This document shows positions 16,576 to 24,926 of a DNA stretch of 64,000 nucleotides, piece by piece. Positions within the stretch are counted from its first letter, which is position 1; each line of letters starts with the position of its first letter. The notes under the pieces are model-generated. The model worked only from the letters and a program-made list of their open reading frames with translations, made no database searches and had not been told where the DNA came from. Origin of the DNA: Mycobacterium sp. D16R12 (GTDB taxonomy: Bacteria > Actinomycetota > Actinomycetes > Mycobacteriales > Mycobacteriaceae); contig NZ_MAFC01000009.1 in NCBI RefSeq assembly GCF_002013465.1, forward strand, positions 275,623-339,622, given 5' to 3'. The position numbers were made by a program, and so were the translations under genes.

Positions 16576-17664
16576 ATGACCGATCAACCAGTCACTATCG
16601 GAGTTGTCCGAGAGTCGGGTGAGGACGAGCGCCGCGTCGCGCTGGTGCCCAAGGCGATCGCCGGCCTGATTGGCAAGGGTGTGAACGTCGTCATAGAAAG
16701 CGGCGCCGGAGAGAGCGCGCTGCTGCCCGACGAGCTGTACACCGAAGCCGGTGCGACGGTGGGTGACGCCTGGTCCGCCGATATCGTCGTCAAGGTTGCG
16801 CCGCCCTCGCCCACCGAGGTCGCTCGCCTGCGTGAGGGGCAGACCCTCATCGGCTTCCTGGCCCCGCGCAATGCCGACAACAGCATCGCCGCGCTCAAGA
16901 GCGCGGGCGTGCAAGCCTTTGCCGTGGAGGCCATTCCGCGCATCTCCCGCGCACAGGTGATGGACGCGCTGTCGTCGCAGGCCAACGTCGCCGGGTACAA
17001 GTCCGTGCTCGTGGCCGCCTCGGAATCGACTCGTTTCTTCCCGATGCTCACCACGGCCGCCGGAACCGTCAAGCCCGCGCTGGTGCTGGTGCTCGGTGTC
17101 GGTGTGGCCGGTCTGCAGGCCCTGGCCACGGCCAAGCGGCTCGGCGGGCGTACCACCGGCTACGACGTTCGCCCCGAAGTGGCAGATCAGGTCCGTTCGG
17201 TCGGTGCCCAGTGGCTCGATCTCGGCATCGATGCGGCCGGCGAGGGCGGCTACGCCCGCGAGCTCACCGAGGAGGAGCGCCAGAAGCAGCAGCAAGCGCT
17301 CGAAGAGGCCATCAAGGGATTCGACGTCGTCATCACCACGGCACTCGTGCCCGGGCGTCCGGCGCCGCGGCTGGTGACCGCTGCGGCAGTCGAGGGCATG
17401 AAGCCCGGCTCTGTCGTCGTGGATCTCGCCGGGGAGACCGGCGGCAACTGTGAACTGACCGAGCCCGGCCAGACCGTCGTCAAGTACGGTGTCACGATCG
17501 CTTCGCCTCTCAACCTGCCGGCCACCATGCCCGAGCACGCCAGCGAGCTGTATGCCAAGAACATCACGTCCGTTCTCGAGCTCCTCATCAAGGATGGCGC
17601 TCTGGCGCCGGACTTCGATGATGAGATCGTCGCGGGCTCCTGCGTTACCCGGGAGGTCTCCTAG
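16576..17664 (+). CDS. pntAA: NAD(P) transhydrogenase subunit alpha, part 1
   Basis: This 362-aa soluble domain I of the proton-translocating transhydrogenase binds NAD(H). It passes hydride between NADH and NADP+ while the membrane subunits move a proton. The alanine dehydrogenase/PNT fold is seen in the N-terminal GVVRESGEDERRVALVPKAI. The Rossmann segment VLGVGVAGLQALATAKRLGG is followed by YDVRPEVADQVRSVGAQW. The alpha subunit is split in two genes, as in other actinobacteria. GAAGGGCGAG precedes the ATG. It begins the pntAA-pntAB-pntB operon. Confidence 0.96.
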   Translation: MTDQPVTIGVVRESGEDERRVALVPKAIAGLIGKGVNVVIESGAGESALLPDELYTEAGATVGDAWSADIVVKVAPPSPTEVARLREGQTLIGFLAPRNADNSIAALKSAGVQAFAVEAIPRISRAQVMDALSSQANVAGYKSVLVAASESTRFFPMLTTAAGTVKPALVLVLGVGVAGLQALATAKRLGGRTTGYDVRPEVADQVRSVGAQWLDLGIDAAGEGGYARELTEEERQKQQQALEEAIKGFDVVITTALVPGRPAPRLVTAAAVEGMKPGSVVVDLAGETGGNCELTEPGQTVVKYGVTIASPLNLPATMPEHASELYAKNITSVLELLIKDGALAPDFDDEIVAGSCVTREVS

Positions 17665-17666
17665 AT

Positions 17667-17984
17667 ATGTACGGACAGCTACTGGCCAACATCGCGATCC
17701 TGGTGCTTGCAGGGTTCGTGGGATTCGCCGTTATCTCCAAGGTGCCCAACACCTTGCACACCCCATTGATGTCGGGCACCAACGCCATTCACGGCATCGT
17801 GGTGCTGGGTGCGCTGATCGTGTTGGGCAACCTGCCCGCCGACGCCAGCTGGGGCACCCGGATGATCGCGTTCGTCGCGCTGATCTTCGGAACCCTGAAC
17901 GTGATCGGTGGCTTCTTGGTGACCGACCGCATGCTGGGCATGTTCAAGTCGAAGAAGCCTGAGCAGAAAGAGGCGGCCAAGTGA
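17667..17984 (+). CDS. pntAB: NAD(P) transhydrogenase subunit alpha, part 2
   Basis: This 105-aa membrane protein has three to four predicted helices and forms the C-terminal, membrane part of the split alpha subunit. It contains KVPNTLHTPLMSGTNAIHGIVVLGA, the conserved PNT membrane motif, and ends in a basic cytoplasmic tail (SKKPEQKEAAK). The start lies two bases after pntAA, and the stop overlaps the pntB GTG by four bases. It contributes to the proton channel of domain II together with PntB. Confidence 0.96.
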   Translation: MYGQLLANIAILVLAGFVGFAVISKVPNTLHTPLMSGTNAIHGIVVLGALIVLGNLPADASWGTRMIAFVALIFGTLNVIGGFLVTDRMLGMFKSKKPEQKEAAK

Positions 17985-19426
17985 GCACCGAAAGCCTCAA
18001 CTACCTCGTCGATGTTCTCTACATCGCCGCGTTCGCCCTCTTCATCTATGGTCTGTCCGGCCTGACCGGACCCAAGACCGCAGTGCGCGGCAACTGGATT
18101 GCCGCCGTCGGCATGGGCATCGCGGTGCTTGCCACGCTGATCAAGGTGAGCGAGACCGCCACCACGCTGGACTGGATTCTGATCGGTGCCGGCTTGGGTA
18201 TCGGTGTCGTACTGGGCATTCCGCCAGCGCTGAAGACCAAGATGACCGCCATGCCGCAGCTGGTGGCGTTGTTCAACGGTGTCGGTGGTGGCACGGTGGC
18301 GCTTATCGCCTGGTCGGAATTCATTGAGACGAAGGGCTTTTCGGAGTTCAAGCCAGATCAGTCGCCGACCGTGGCGCTGGTGGTAGGATCGCTGTTCGCG
18401 GCAGTCATCGGTTCGGTGTCTTTCTGGGGCTCGCTGGTGGCCTTCGCCAAACTGCAGGAGTCCATCCCGAAGAATGTCGAGAAGCGGCTTGTCGCTTCCG
18501 CCAAGCTTTTCCAGGCCTCCAATATCGTGCTGCTGCTGGCTGCGGTCGGCGCTGCCGTCTACATCGGGTTACATCCCGGCCTGCCGGTCTGGTGGATCGT
18601 CGCGGTACTGGTCTTCGCCGGTGTGATGGGTCTGTTCGTGGTGTTCCCCATTGGTGGCGCCGACATGCCCGTGGTCATCTCACTGCTCAACGCGATGACC
18701 GGTTTGTCTGCCGCCGCAGCAGGTTTGGCGCTGAACAACACTGCGATGATTGTCGCCGGCATGATCGTGGGCGCCTCCGGTTCGATCCTGACCAACCTGA
18801 TGGCCGTTGCGATGAACCGGTCGATTCCGGCCATCGTGTTCGGGTCGTTCGGTGGCGGTGACACCGGAGCCGCCGCTGGTTCGGCCGAGCAGGGCACGGT
18901 CAAGGCGACGTCTGCCTCCGACGCTGCGATTCAGATGGCCTACGCCAACCAGGTGATCGTGGTGCCCGGTTACGGCCTGGCCGTCGCGCAGGCCCAGCAC
19001 ACCGTCAAGGAGATGGCGGACCTGCTGGAGAGCAAGGGTGTTGAGGTCAAGTACGCCATTCACCCGGTTGCCGGTCGCATGCCCGGCCACATGAACGTGC
19101 TGCTCGCTGAGGCCGATGTCGAGTACGACGCCATGAAGGAAATGGATGACATTAACGGCGAGTTCAACCGGACCGATGTCACGATCGTGATTGGCGCCAA
19201 CGATGTCACTAACCCGGCGGCTCGCAACGACCCGTCGAGCCCGATTCACGGCATGCCGATCCTGAACGTCGACGAGTCGCGCTCGGTGATCGTGCTGAAG
19301 CGTTCGATGAGCTCGGGCTACGCCGGTATCGAGAACCCGCTGTTCTTCCAGCCGCAGACCTCGATGTTGTTCGGGGACGCCAAGAAGTCGGTGTCCGCTG
19401 TCATCGAGGAGCTTAAGGCGCTGTAG
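17981..19426 (+). CDS. pntB: NAD(P) transhydrogenase subunit beta
   Basis: This 481-aa protein combines about nine transmembrane helices (residues about 1-290, domain II) with the C-terminal NADP(H)-binding domain III. Domain III is recognised by VIVVPGYGLAVAQAQHTVKEM, the HPVAGRMPGHMNVLLAEA loop and IGANDVTNPAARNDPSSPIHGMPIL. It completes the enzyme that makes NADPH from NADH at the expense of the proton gradient. It starts at a GTG overlapping pntAB. A strong hairpin terminator follows. Confidence 0.96.
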   Translation: MSTESLNYLVDVLYIAAFALFIYGLSGLTGPKTAVRGNWIAAVGMGIAVLATLIKVSETATTLDWILIGAGLGIGVVLGIPPALKTKMTAMPQLVALFNGVGGGTVALIAWSEFIETKGFSEFKPDQSPTVALVVGSLFAAVIGSVSFWGSLVAFAKLQESIPKNVEKRLVASAKLFQASNIVLLLAAVGAAVYIGLHPGLPVWWIVAVLVFAGVMGLFVVFPIGGADMPVVISLLNAMTGLSAAAAGLALNNTAMIVAGMIVGASGSILTNLMAVAMNRSIPAIVFGSFGGGDTGAAAGSAEQGTVKATSASDAAIQMAYANQVIVVPGYGLAVAQAQHTVKEMADLLESKGVEVKYAIHPVAGRMPGHMNVLLAEADVEYDAMKEMDDINGEFNRTDVTIVIGANDVTNPAARNDPSSPIHGMPILNVDESRSVIVLKRSMSSGYAGIENPLFFQPQTSMLFGDAKKSVSAVIEELKAL

Positions 19427-19447
19427 CCCAACCTCTTTGCCATCGAG

Positions 19448-19495
19448 TGGGAATCTCACGAGGAAATCCGGCCGGAAATCCTCGTGAGGTTCCCA
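19448..19495 (+). terminator. Strong hairpin terminator after pntB
   Basis: TGGGAATCTCACGAGGA and TCCTCGTGAGGTTCCCA form a 17-bp stem with one G-T pair, 21 bases after the pntB stop. The stem encloses an internal CCGGCCGG palindrome. It has no T-tract, as is usual in mycobacteria. Confidence 0.8.
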
Positions 19496-19503
19496 TTCGG
19501 CGT

Positions 19504-19896
19504 ATGAAGGGGTTTATGCGTTGGCCGCTGGTCGGACTTGTGGTGGGGTGGGCCGTGTTGGCGCCGGTGGCCGCGGCGGACCCGCATGACTGTGCTTCGG
19601 TCGATCGGGCGCGCGATCAGATCCGCGGGCTCTCACGGGAGAACGGGGTAGCGGTTCGCCAGACAGCTGTCGCGCGAAACCGAGCGATCGCCGTGCTCCT
19701 TCGGACCGCTGCGGGGGATACATCCGACCTCGCGGTGCGCGACCGGGCATTGGACGCTGCGGCGGGCGCGGAGAACTACGCCAACGTGATGGCCGCCGCG
19801 ACCTCCGTGGACGGTGTGCTCGAGCCGCCCGGGGACGATATGGCCCGCGCCGTCAACACGATGGCCGCATTGGAAGCGGTCTGCCCTGTGCGTTAA
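19504..19896 (+). CDS. Small secreted protein, unknown function
   Basis: This 130-aa protein has a signal peptide: a short basic start, a hydrophobic core (WPLVGLVVGWAVLAPVAA) and probable cleavage after AAA before DPHDCASV. The mature part is helical and alanine/arginine-rich, with two cysteines (DCASV and EAVCPVR) near its ends that could form a disulfide. ATG 19504 is used; ATG 19516, behind AAGGGG, is also plausible. The stop shares the sequence TTAA with the stop of the converging LtrA gene. I do not recognise a family. Confidence 0.65.
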   Translation: MKGFMRWPLVGLVVGWAVLAPVAAADPHDCASVDRARDQIRGLSRENGVAVRQTAVARNRAIAVLLRTAAGDTSDLAVRDRALDAAAGAENYANVMAAATSVDGVLEPPGDDMARAVNTMAALEAVCPVR

Positions 19897-21050
19897 GAGG
19901 AGGGCTCGGTGTCCTCGATGCGCCGCCAGGTGACCAGCGCGGCGGCCAGCGCCGCCAGACCGGCCAGCCAGTACAACGTGTGCGGCAACGTCGAGATGGC
20001 AACTGAGGCAACGGCAATCGCAGGTAACCCGACGTTCAAGATGGCGTCGCGGCGTTGCAAGAGCAGCACCAGCCAAGCCAGTACCAGGTAGATGGCGAAC
20101 GGGACCGTGATCGTGAGGGCCGCGACGGTGGAACTCAGATGGCTCTTGCCGAGTCCCTCGTCGACGGCGATCTCGAATCCCGCCGACAGCGCGGCGACTG
20201 CGGCGAAGATGAAGTAGTGGCTGTAACCCCACAACACGGTCGACCGCAGGGAGGCGTCCTTGCACTCTTGTTCCTGATCGAAGTAGATCCACCACACCGC
20301 GGCGACGATGATCAAGGCCGACACCGCGATGCCGATCATGGTGCCGGTGTGGTCGGCTTCCTCGGCGCCGCCGATGATCGAGTTCGCGGAGGCCAGGATG
20401 GACTCCCCGAGCACGATCAACGTGAACAACCCGTAGCGTTCGGCAATGTGTTGGGGATGCCACGACGTGGTGGTGGCGCGCTCGGCGAACACGGGTACCG
20501 ACAGGTCGGCGAACGCGATCACCACGAACAGCGGTATCCGCAGATGTTCCGGTGCGAACAGTCCCCAGCAGACCCATGCCGCTTGGACGACGGCGATACC
20601 CGAGACATAGCGCAGGCAGGTGGCACGCATGGTGGGATCGCTGATGGCCGCGCGCACCCATTGACTGCCCGCGGCGATGCGCATGAGCACGTAGCCACCG
20701 ATGGCGATGCCGAAGTCGGCCCCGGTCATCGCGCGCTCGACACCGGCCGCGACGGTGAGCGCTCCGGCCATCTGGACGAACACGGTCACCCGGTAGAGCC
20801 AGTCGTCGGTGTCGAAGGCACTGGCGAACCAGGTGAAGTTCATCCAGGCCCACCAGATGGCGAAGAAGCCGATCGCGTACCCGGCGAGTCCCTCGGCGAA
20901 ATGGCCCTCGGCCCAGAAGTGGTGAAGGGTTCCGGAGGCGCGCGAGACCGCGACCACGAAGACGAGGTCGAAAAGCAGTTCTAGCGGGGTGGACGCGCGA
21001 TGCGGTTGCGCGGGATCGCGTGCCACCATGGCCCGCAAGCCACTGGTCAT
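19893..21050 (-). CDS. LtrA family membrane protein (low temperature requirement A)
   Basis: This 385-aa polytopic membrane protein has about twelve hydrophobic helices. The N-terminal STPLELLFDLVFVVAVSR motif followed by FFAIWWAWMNFTWFASAFD defines the LtrA family. The internal AERYGLFTLIVLGESILA segment is the second family hallmark. The role is poorly known; in Listeria the gene is needed for growth in the cold. It is transcribed opposite to its neighbours, and its stop overlaps that of the secreted-protein gene. Confidence 0.9.
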   Translation of the reverse strand: MTSGLRAMVARDPAQPHRASTPLELLFDLVFVVAVSRASGTLHHFWAEGHFAEGLAGYAIGFFAIWWAWMNFTWFASAFDTDDWLYRVTVFVQMAGALTVAAGVERAMTGADFGIAIGGYVLMRIAAGSQWVRAAISDPTMRATCLRYVSGIAVVQAAWVCWGLFAPEHLRIPLFVVIAFADLSVPVFAERATTTSWHPQHIAERYGLFTLIVLGESILASANSIIGGAEEADHTGTMIGIAVSALIIVAAVWWIYFDQEQECKDASLRSTVLWGYSHYFIFAAVAALSAGFEIAVDEGLGKSHLSSTVAALTITVPFAIYLVLAWLVLLLQRRDAILNVGLPAIAVASVAISTLPHTLYWLAGLAALAAALVTWRRIEDTEPSS

Positions 21051-21202
21051 GTGGTTACCTATTCAGGGTCGGTGGAGCGCCGGACGGGGGCAGCTTAACG
21101 TGCTTCTGGCGTCGGGGCCGGCGAACATAACGCCCGAATAATCCAACCAGTTGATCGGGATTTCGTCCGTGCGTGGAAGGCCTGCGCATATAGTGAGGCA
21201 CC

Positions 21203-21889
21203 ATGCAACCGGTCCCCGCTGCCTCGAAGGCAGGCAATTCCTCGCAGCGCCGTGCCGGTCGCCGCGAGGAACTGGTGGCGGTGGCGTCCAAATTGTTCGC
21301 GGCGCGGGGCTATCACGGCACCAGGATGGACGACATCGCTGATGTCGCGGGCCTGAACAAGGCGACGGTTTATCACTACTTCGCCTCCAAGGCACTCATC
21401 TTGTATGAGATCTACTTCAAGGCTGCCGAGGAGACGCTGGCCTGCCTGCAGGACGACCCGAGATGGTCGGCGCGTGAATCGCTGTACCAATGCACGAGCC
21501 GCATGCTCGCGCTCATCTTCTCGAACCGCGAGCAGGGTGCGGTGTACTTCCAGGAGAACCCGTTCCTTTCTGAGTGGCTCTCGCCCGAACAGGTCGCCGA
21601 GATCCGCAAGCGCGAGGACATGGTGCAGGAACGGGTGCAGAACATCATCGAGCGAGGCATCGCCAGTTCCGAGTTCGTCGAGTGCGACTCGCACGTCATG
21701 GCACTCGGTTACATCGGGATGGTTCTCGGTTCCTACCGCTGGCTCAATCCGAGCGGCCGACGCAGCGCCCAGGAGATCGCCGTGGAGTTCAGCACCACGC
21801 TGTTGCGGGGGCTGATTCGGGATGAGGCAACTCGGATCAACGATCCGTTGGGTGTGGCGTCGACGACGGCTGTTGACGGCACACCGTAG
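21203..21889 (+). CDS. TetR-family transcriptional regulator, Rv0158-like
   Basis: This 228-aa regulator has an N-terminal DNA-binding domain, residues about 20-70 (RREELVAVASKLFAARGYHGTRMDDIADVAGL, then NKATVYHYFASK). A ligand-binding C-domain contains CDSHVMALGYIGMVLGSYRWLNPSGRR. In sequence and position behind pntB it corresponds to Rv0158 of M. tuberculosis as I know it. The hydrolase gene begins 14 bases after its stop, so the two may be co-transcribed. The inducer and operator are unknown. Confidence 0.88.
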   Translation: MQPVPAASKAGNSSQRRAGRREELVAVASKLFAARGYHGTRMDDIADVAGLNKATVYHYFASKALILYEIYFKAAEETLACLQDDPRWSARESLYQCTSRMLALIFSNREQGAVYFQENPFLSEWLSPEQVAEIRKREDMVQERVQNIIERGIASSEFVECDSHVMALGYIGMVLGSYRWLNPSGRRSAQEIAVEFSTTLLRGLIRDEATRINDPLGVASTTAVDGTP

Positions 21890-21903
21890 CGCCGGACGTT
21901 GTA

Positions 21904-22821
21904 GTGACCGCTGATTCCATCCTGACTTTGGACCTGCCCAACGTCAGACTGCAGGCGTTGTCCTGGGGTCCGCAAGACGGTCCGCTGCTGATCTGCGGAC
22001 ACGGTTTTCCCGACTCCGCCCACACCTGGCGTCTGCTGGGTCCGAGATTGGCCGCGGACGGGTGGCGCGTGGTGGCGCCGTTCACCCGGGGTTATTCACC
22101 CAGTGAGATACCGGCTGACGCCGAATACGGCTTGGGTGCCCTGATGCAGGACATCCTCGACATCCACACGGTGCTGGGCGGCGACGAGCGCGCGGTGTAC
22201 ATCGGCCACGACTGGGGAGCACTGGTCGGTAACGCCCTCGCTCGCAGCGGCCTGTCGCCGTTCGCCAGCATCGTCACCATGGCAGTGCCTCCTTTCGAGG
22301 TCCTCGGCTCAAGTTTCGCGGCGATCGGGCCGACCGGCTGGCCCGGTGTGCTCGGGCGGCAGTTGCTGATGAGTTGGTACACGTTGTTCCACCAGATTCC
22401 GGTACTGCCGGAGTTGTTGTTGCCCTGGCTACTTCGCCTGTACTGGCGGCGATGGTCGCCGGGGTACGACGCGCATGCTGATCTGCTGTACACCGGTGAC
22501 GCGATGCTTCAGAAGGGGAACCGCAGGGCAGTCATCGGCTACTACCGTGCAAACATCGGGCGGGCCCTGATTCCGTCACGGAAGTACTGGAAGACCCAAC
22601 GATCCCTCCTGGATGGCGCGCGTACTCCGCTGCTCTATCTGCACGGTCGCGCCGATGGGTGCATGACGCAGCAACTGGTAGAGTCTGCGCGCCCGGATCT
22701 GCCCGACCGCAGCGTTGAAATCATCGATGGCGGTGGACATTTCGTGCATCTGGAATGCCCGGATGAGGTGTACGAGCTCGTGCGTGAGTTCCTGCGCCCG
22801 CCAACTACAAAGGTAGAGTGA
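21904..22821 (+). CDS. Alpha/beta hydrolase, epoxide-hydrolase-like
   Basis: This 305-aa alpha/beta-hydrolase-fold protein has the HGxP oxyanion motif in ICGHGFPDSAHTWR. The nucleophile elbow GHDWGALVG has aspartate in place of serine, as in epoxide hydrolases and haloalkane dehalogenases. The late catalytic residues are seen in LHGRADG and GGGHFVHLECPDEV. Epoxide hydrolysis is the likely reaction; dehalogenation cannot be excluded. The start is GTG at 21904. It lies between the TetR gene and the SRPBCC gene, four bases before the latter. Confidence 0.82.
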   Translation: MTADSILTLDLPNVRLQALSWGPQDGPLLICGHGFPDSAHTWRLLGPRLAADGWRVVAPFTRGYSPSEIPADAEYGLGALMQDILDIHTVLGGDERAVYIGHDWGALVGNALARSGLSPFASIVTMAVPPFEVLGSSFAAIGPTGWPGVLGRQLLMSWYTLFHQIPVLPELLLPWLLRLYWRRWSPGYDAHADLLYTGDAMLQKGNRRAVIGYYRANIGRALIPSRKYWKTQRSLLDGARTPLLYLHGRADGCMTQQLVESARPDLPDRSVEIIDGGGHFVHLECPDEVYELVREFLRPPTTKVE

Positions 22822-22825
22822 ACCA

Positions 22826-23359
22826 ATGCCAGTCGTGAGTCAGACCGTCGAGGTGGCCGCGCCTCCGCAGGTGATCGTCTCCATCGTCACCAACTACGAG
22901 GCCTACCCCGAGTGGAACAAGGAGATCACCAGCGTCGAGATCCTGGATCGTCTCCCCGACGGCCGCCCCCGCATCGTGCGGTTGAAGGTGGAGATGACGG
23001 GCATGGCCTCGACCAACGTCGCCGAGATCGCCTATCTCAACGCCGCTCAGGTGGCGACGCGACTGCTGGAGAGCGACATCTTCGAGAAGCAGGAACAGAC
23101 GTTTTCCATTGTCCCGATGGGGCCCACCTGCCTGCTCACGGTCGATATGGATGTCGAGACCAAGCTCCCGATCCCCAAGCCGATGGTGAAGAAGCTTGCC
23201 AACCAGGTCCTCGAGCATTTGGCGGAGGGACTGAAAAACCGGGCCGAGCAGATCGCGTCGGGGGCTATCGTGCCGCAGCAACCACCGGCACCCGCCCCGG
23301 CCTATCAGCACCCGGCCGAGTCGCACCTACCCCCCGGACCACATCCCGGCGCGGTCTAG
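22826..23359 (+). CDS. SRPBCC (START-like) family protein, TB18.5-like
   Basis: This 177-aa protein has a polyketide-cyclase/dehydrase-type START fold (about residues 1-150) followed by a proline-rich tail (QQPPAPAPAYQHPAESHLPPGPHPG). The core (SQTVEVAAPPQVIVSIVTNYEAYPEWNKEI; FSIVPMGPTCLLTVDMDVE; VLEHLAEGLKNRAEQ) resembles the M. tuberculosis antigen TB18.5 (Rv0164). The fold forms a cavity for lipids or other hydrophobic ligands. The 3' end overlaps the converging GntR gene by 33 bases. Ligand unknown. Confidence 0.85.
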   Translation: MPVVSQTVEVAAPPQVIVSIVTNYEAYPEWNKEITSVEILDRLPDGRPRIVRLKVEMTGMASTNVAEIAYLNAAQVATRLLESDIFEKQEQTFSIVPMGPTCLLTVDMDVETKLPIPKPMVKKLANQVLEHLAEGLKNRAEQIASGAIVPQQPPAPAPAYQHPAESHLPPGPHPGAV

Positions 23360-24004
23360 GTACTCGATCAATCTGCGTGCGCCGTCGATGAATTGAGCCT
23401 CGGTCTGGGCCACCACCTCGACGATGTCTCCCGCACGCAACGCGGCGATGAGTTTGTCGTGCGATTCCGTTGTCGGTCCAATCCAGGACGGATCCGAGGC
23501 AAACAGCTGATCGGGTGTGTATCGCACCGCCTGCAAAAGGAACCAAGCCAGCTTGGGACGGTCGGCCACACGGTTGAGATACCGGTGAAACTCGAACTCG
23601 GCCGAGGTGATTGCCTCGGCTGAGGTGGCGTTGCGGAGCGTGTCATTGAGCTTTGTCAGGGCCTCAGCCTGTTCGGGGGTGATACGTGCGGCAGCAGCCT
23701 TGGCAAGTTCGACCGCCAGATGGGACTGGAGCGCGAATATGTCCTCGACATCGCTTCGGCTGAGCGGGGCCACGACATACCCGCGGTGCGGGACGGCGCT
23801 CACCATCCCCTCGCCGCGCAACGTGAGTAGCGCCTCGCGTACGGGGGTAACGCTCACACCCAGTTGAGTCGCCGTCTCGTCCATTCGGATGTACTCACCG
23901 GGACGTAGCTCGCCCGTCATGATCGACGCGCGGAGGCGGCCGGCAACTTCCTCGGACAGTTGCGGCCTACGGATCTCGCGGGTCTGGGCCCGGGGAACAT
24001 TCAT
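23327..24004 (-). CDS. mce1R: GntR/FadR-family regulator, Mce1R-like
   Basis: This 225-aa protein has an N-terminal winged helix of the GntR type (AGRLRASIMTGELRPGEYIRMDETATQLGVSVTPVREALLTLRGEG). The C-terminal FCD effector domain contains FHRYLNRVADRP and SHDKLIAALRAGD. In M. tuberculosis, Mce1R (Rv0165c) is encoded divergently from fadD5 and represses mce1. The same order is seen here, so it most likely controls the fadD5/mce unit in response to fatty acyl ligands. The ATG at 24004 is chosen because the divergent promoter palindrome lies just beyond it; a start at 24046 is possible. The 3' end overlaps the SRPBCC gene. Confidence 0.85.
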   Translation of the reverse strand: MNVPRAQTREIRRPQLSEEVAGRLRASIMTGELRPGEYIRMDETATQLGVSVTPVREALLTLRGEGMVSAVPHRGYVVAPLSRSDVEDIFALQSHLAVELAKAAAARITPEQAEALTKLNDTLRNATSAEAITSAEFEFHRYLNRVADRPKLAWFLLQAVRYTPDQLFASDPSWIGPTTESHDKLIAALRAGDIVEVVAQTEAQFIDGARRLIEYLDRAGMWSGG

Positions 24005-24057
24005 CCGATCTGCCTGCCATTTCCATGTGGGGTGACGCACTTGCATCTAAAGTCATA

Positions 24058-24071
24058 TCAAATATATTTGA
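24058..24071. promoter_or_regulatory. Palindromic operator between mce1R-like gene and hydratase/fadD5
   Basis: TCAAATATATTTGA is a perfect 14-bp palindrome in an AT-rich island inside GC-rich DNA. It lies 54 bases from the GntR start and 38 bases before the TTG of the hydratase. Position and symmetry fit a GntR (FadR-type) operator serving both divergent promoters. Confidence 0.7.
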
Positions 24072-24108
24072 CCCGACGCGACGAAGCGACAATCCAGGAG
24101 GCAGTGAC

Positions 24109-24915
24109 TTGAGTCCCCATGAATCTGTCGGCGCACCCGATGTAGCCGTCGACGACGGCATCATGCGGATCACGTTCACCAGGCCCGATCGGATGAATGC
24201 GCTCAACGGGCCGGCCACTGCAGGATTGATCGAGGCCCTGGAATCAGTTCCCGGGCGAGATGACGTGAGAGTCGTCGTCATCAGCGGAGGAGTGCCCGGG
24301 AGCGCCTTCACGGCGGGTGCCGATGTCGCTGAGCTGGCGGCAGGGGCCGGAGATCTGACGCCGCTGCAAGCTGCCCAACTGACCATGGACAACGCCGAGC
24401 GGTTGGTGCGCGCCGTTCTGAATTGTCCCGCGCCCACCATCGCCGAAGTCACCGGCGCGGCCGCCGGTATCGGTGCGTCGGTGGGTCTGGCATGCGATCT
24501 GATCTATGCCGCTGATACGGCCTTCTTTCTGCTGGCCTTCGCGAACATCGGGCTGATGCCCGACGGCGGATCGAGCGCCTTGGTCTCGGCGTCGATCGGC
24601 CGCGTCAAGGCCAATGCGATGGCGCTGCTGGCCCAGCCCCTCAACGCTGCCGACGCTTTTGCGGCCGGACTGGTCAACGAGGTGCTGCAGGGGGACCAGC
24701 TACGCGAGCGCGTCGACAAGTCGGCGCGCAGGCTGTCCCACGGCTCCCGTCGTGCGATGCAGCTGACCAAGGAAGCCATGAACTCGGTATCGCTGAAGCT
24801 GTTCGACGAGGCCATCGCCCGCGAGCGTGAGGGCCAGATCGAACTGTTGATCTCACCCGACGCCCAAGAGGGCTTCGCCGCATTCCTTGAGGGCCGTCGC
24901 CCCGTATTCAGTTAG
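24109..24915 (+). CDS. Enoyl-CoA hydratase/isomerase family protein of the mce1R-fadD5 unit
   Basis: This 268-aa crotonase has the oxyanion segments AFTAGADVAELAAG and VTGAAAGIGASVGLACDLIYAA. The segment NIGLMPDGGSSALV carries Asp where hydratases often have Glu, as in PaaG-like isomerases. TTG at 24109 is the start because a perfect AGGAGG lies seven bases upstream (24096-24101). The longer frame from 24025 would place the operator palindrome inside the gene. It sits between the Mce1R-like regulator and fadD5, where M. tuberculosis has no such gene, and ends 11 bases before fadD5. Confidence 0.88.
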   Translation: MSPHESVGAPDVAVDDGIMRITFTRPDRMNALNGPATAGLIEALESVPGRDDVRVVVISGGVPGSAFTAGADVAELAAGAGDLTPLQAAQLTMDNAERLVRAVLNCPAPTIAEVTGAAAGIGASVGLACDLIYAADTAFFLLAFANIGLMPDGGSSALVSASIGRVKANAMALLAQPLNAADAFAAGLVNEVLQGDQLRERVDKSARRLSHGSRRAMQLTKEAMNSVSLKLFDEAIAREREGQIELLISPDAQEGFAAFLEGRRPVFS

Positions 24916-24926
24916 TAGGAGAGTCA

